26,921 nucleotides of DNA. Source: a virus. The DNA lies in IMG/VR virus record IMGVR_UViG_3300005617_000284, positions 1 through 26,921 of that record. One strand, given 5' to 3'. Below the pieces are notes generated by a model. It worked only from the letters and a program-made list of their open reading frames with translations, did not search any database and was not told where the DNA came from. This document shows positions 26,784 through 26,921 of this stretch, in pieces. The translations under genes and the position numbers were made by a program. The first letter of the stretch is position 1. Each line of letters opens with the position of its first letter.

Positions 26784-26921
26784 GACGGAACACCTCCCAC
26801 TATGACGAGCTTCGCGTAACTGCCGGAAGTTCACTAAGCGTGACGTAACTACCTTGCGTGATGCCAGATTTTGATTGCGCCGTCAATAAAAGTTGGGCAA
26901 GCGCCAAGACATCTTTCGCCA
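26784..26921 (-). promoter_or_regulatory. AT-richer leader upstream of terminase; possible cos/promoter region
   Basis: No gene is visible from 26784 to the window end; the region has lower G+C than the rest. CGTAACTnCC occurs twice on the plus strand (26815-26824 and 26844-26853, 29 bp apart). On the minus strand TTGACG (26886-26881) is a -35 candidate but no good -10 follows. Location just before the small terminase gene is where a cos or pac site and the late promoter are usually found; neither is proven here. Confidence 0.4.

Noticed and set aside
1-26921. tRNA genes, insertion sequences and integrase genes
   Set aside because: No cloverleaf with a matching T-loop, no transposase motif with terminal repeats and no recombinase catalytic motif were found by reading both strands.

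Overview
The window is most of the late (structural and lysis) region of a tailed, siphovirus-type actinobacteriophage or prophage. It uses HK97-type head genes and long-tail genes. Very high G+C, frequent GTG starts, many GTGA/ATGA/TGATG gene overlaps and TANNNT promoters directly in front of ATG codons all point to a high-GC actinomycete host. The genus cannot be fixed from the sequence. No integrase, replication gene or tRNA is visible, so prophage versus free phage is undecided.

Nearly all genes lie on the minus strand and read from right to left. From 26.8 kb down to 20.6 kb is the packaging and head module: small terminase, large terminase, a two-helix membrane protein, portal, HK97-type prohead protease, major capsid protein with a long N-terminal delta-like region, and a small acidic protein. 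A strong hairpin (20552-20587) follows. Next is a tightly overlapping cassette: a small linker protein, two glycosyltransferases, a SAM methyltransferase and an NDP-sugar epimerase-like enzyme (20530-17347). This cassette probably builds a methylated glycan on virion proteins.

From 17.3 to 12.1 kb are the neck genes: a head-tail adaptor, a run of seven beta-rich or small accessory proteins (one built of twelve 20-24-residue Ala/Thr/Gly repeats), a DUF6093-like head-closure protein, an HK97 gp10-like protein and a tail terminator. From 11.8 to 2.85 kb is the tail: a decoration-like protein, an accessory protein, the major tail protein followed by an intrinsic terminator, two unknown proteins, and two tail assembly chaperones joined by a likely -1 frameshift at CCCTTTC. 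A tape measure protein with an M15-like peptidase domain follows, then a tail-hub protein and tail-tip proteins. The lysis end (2.84-0.62 kb) has an M15-like endolysin and three small membrane proteins, and it ends at a bidirectional terminator.

Four small genes run the other way, on the plus strand (339, 887, 4056 and 11902). Each has a -10-like hexamer 6-7 nt before its ATG, the mark of leaderless actinobacterial transcripts. They look like independently expressed morons, possibly active in the lysogen while the late operon is silent. A structured, probably non-coding plus-strand segment (about 1187-1447) with its own TATGGT box may belong to the same group. The far left holds a divergent pair, an excisionase-like HTH gene and a partial unknown gene, around a perfect palindromic operator candidate.
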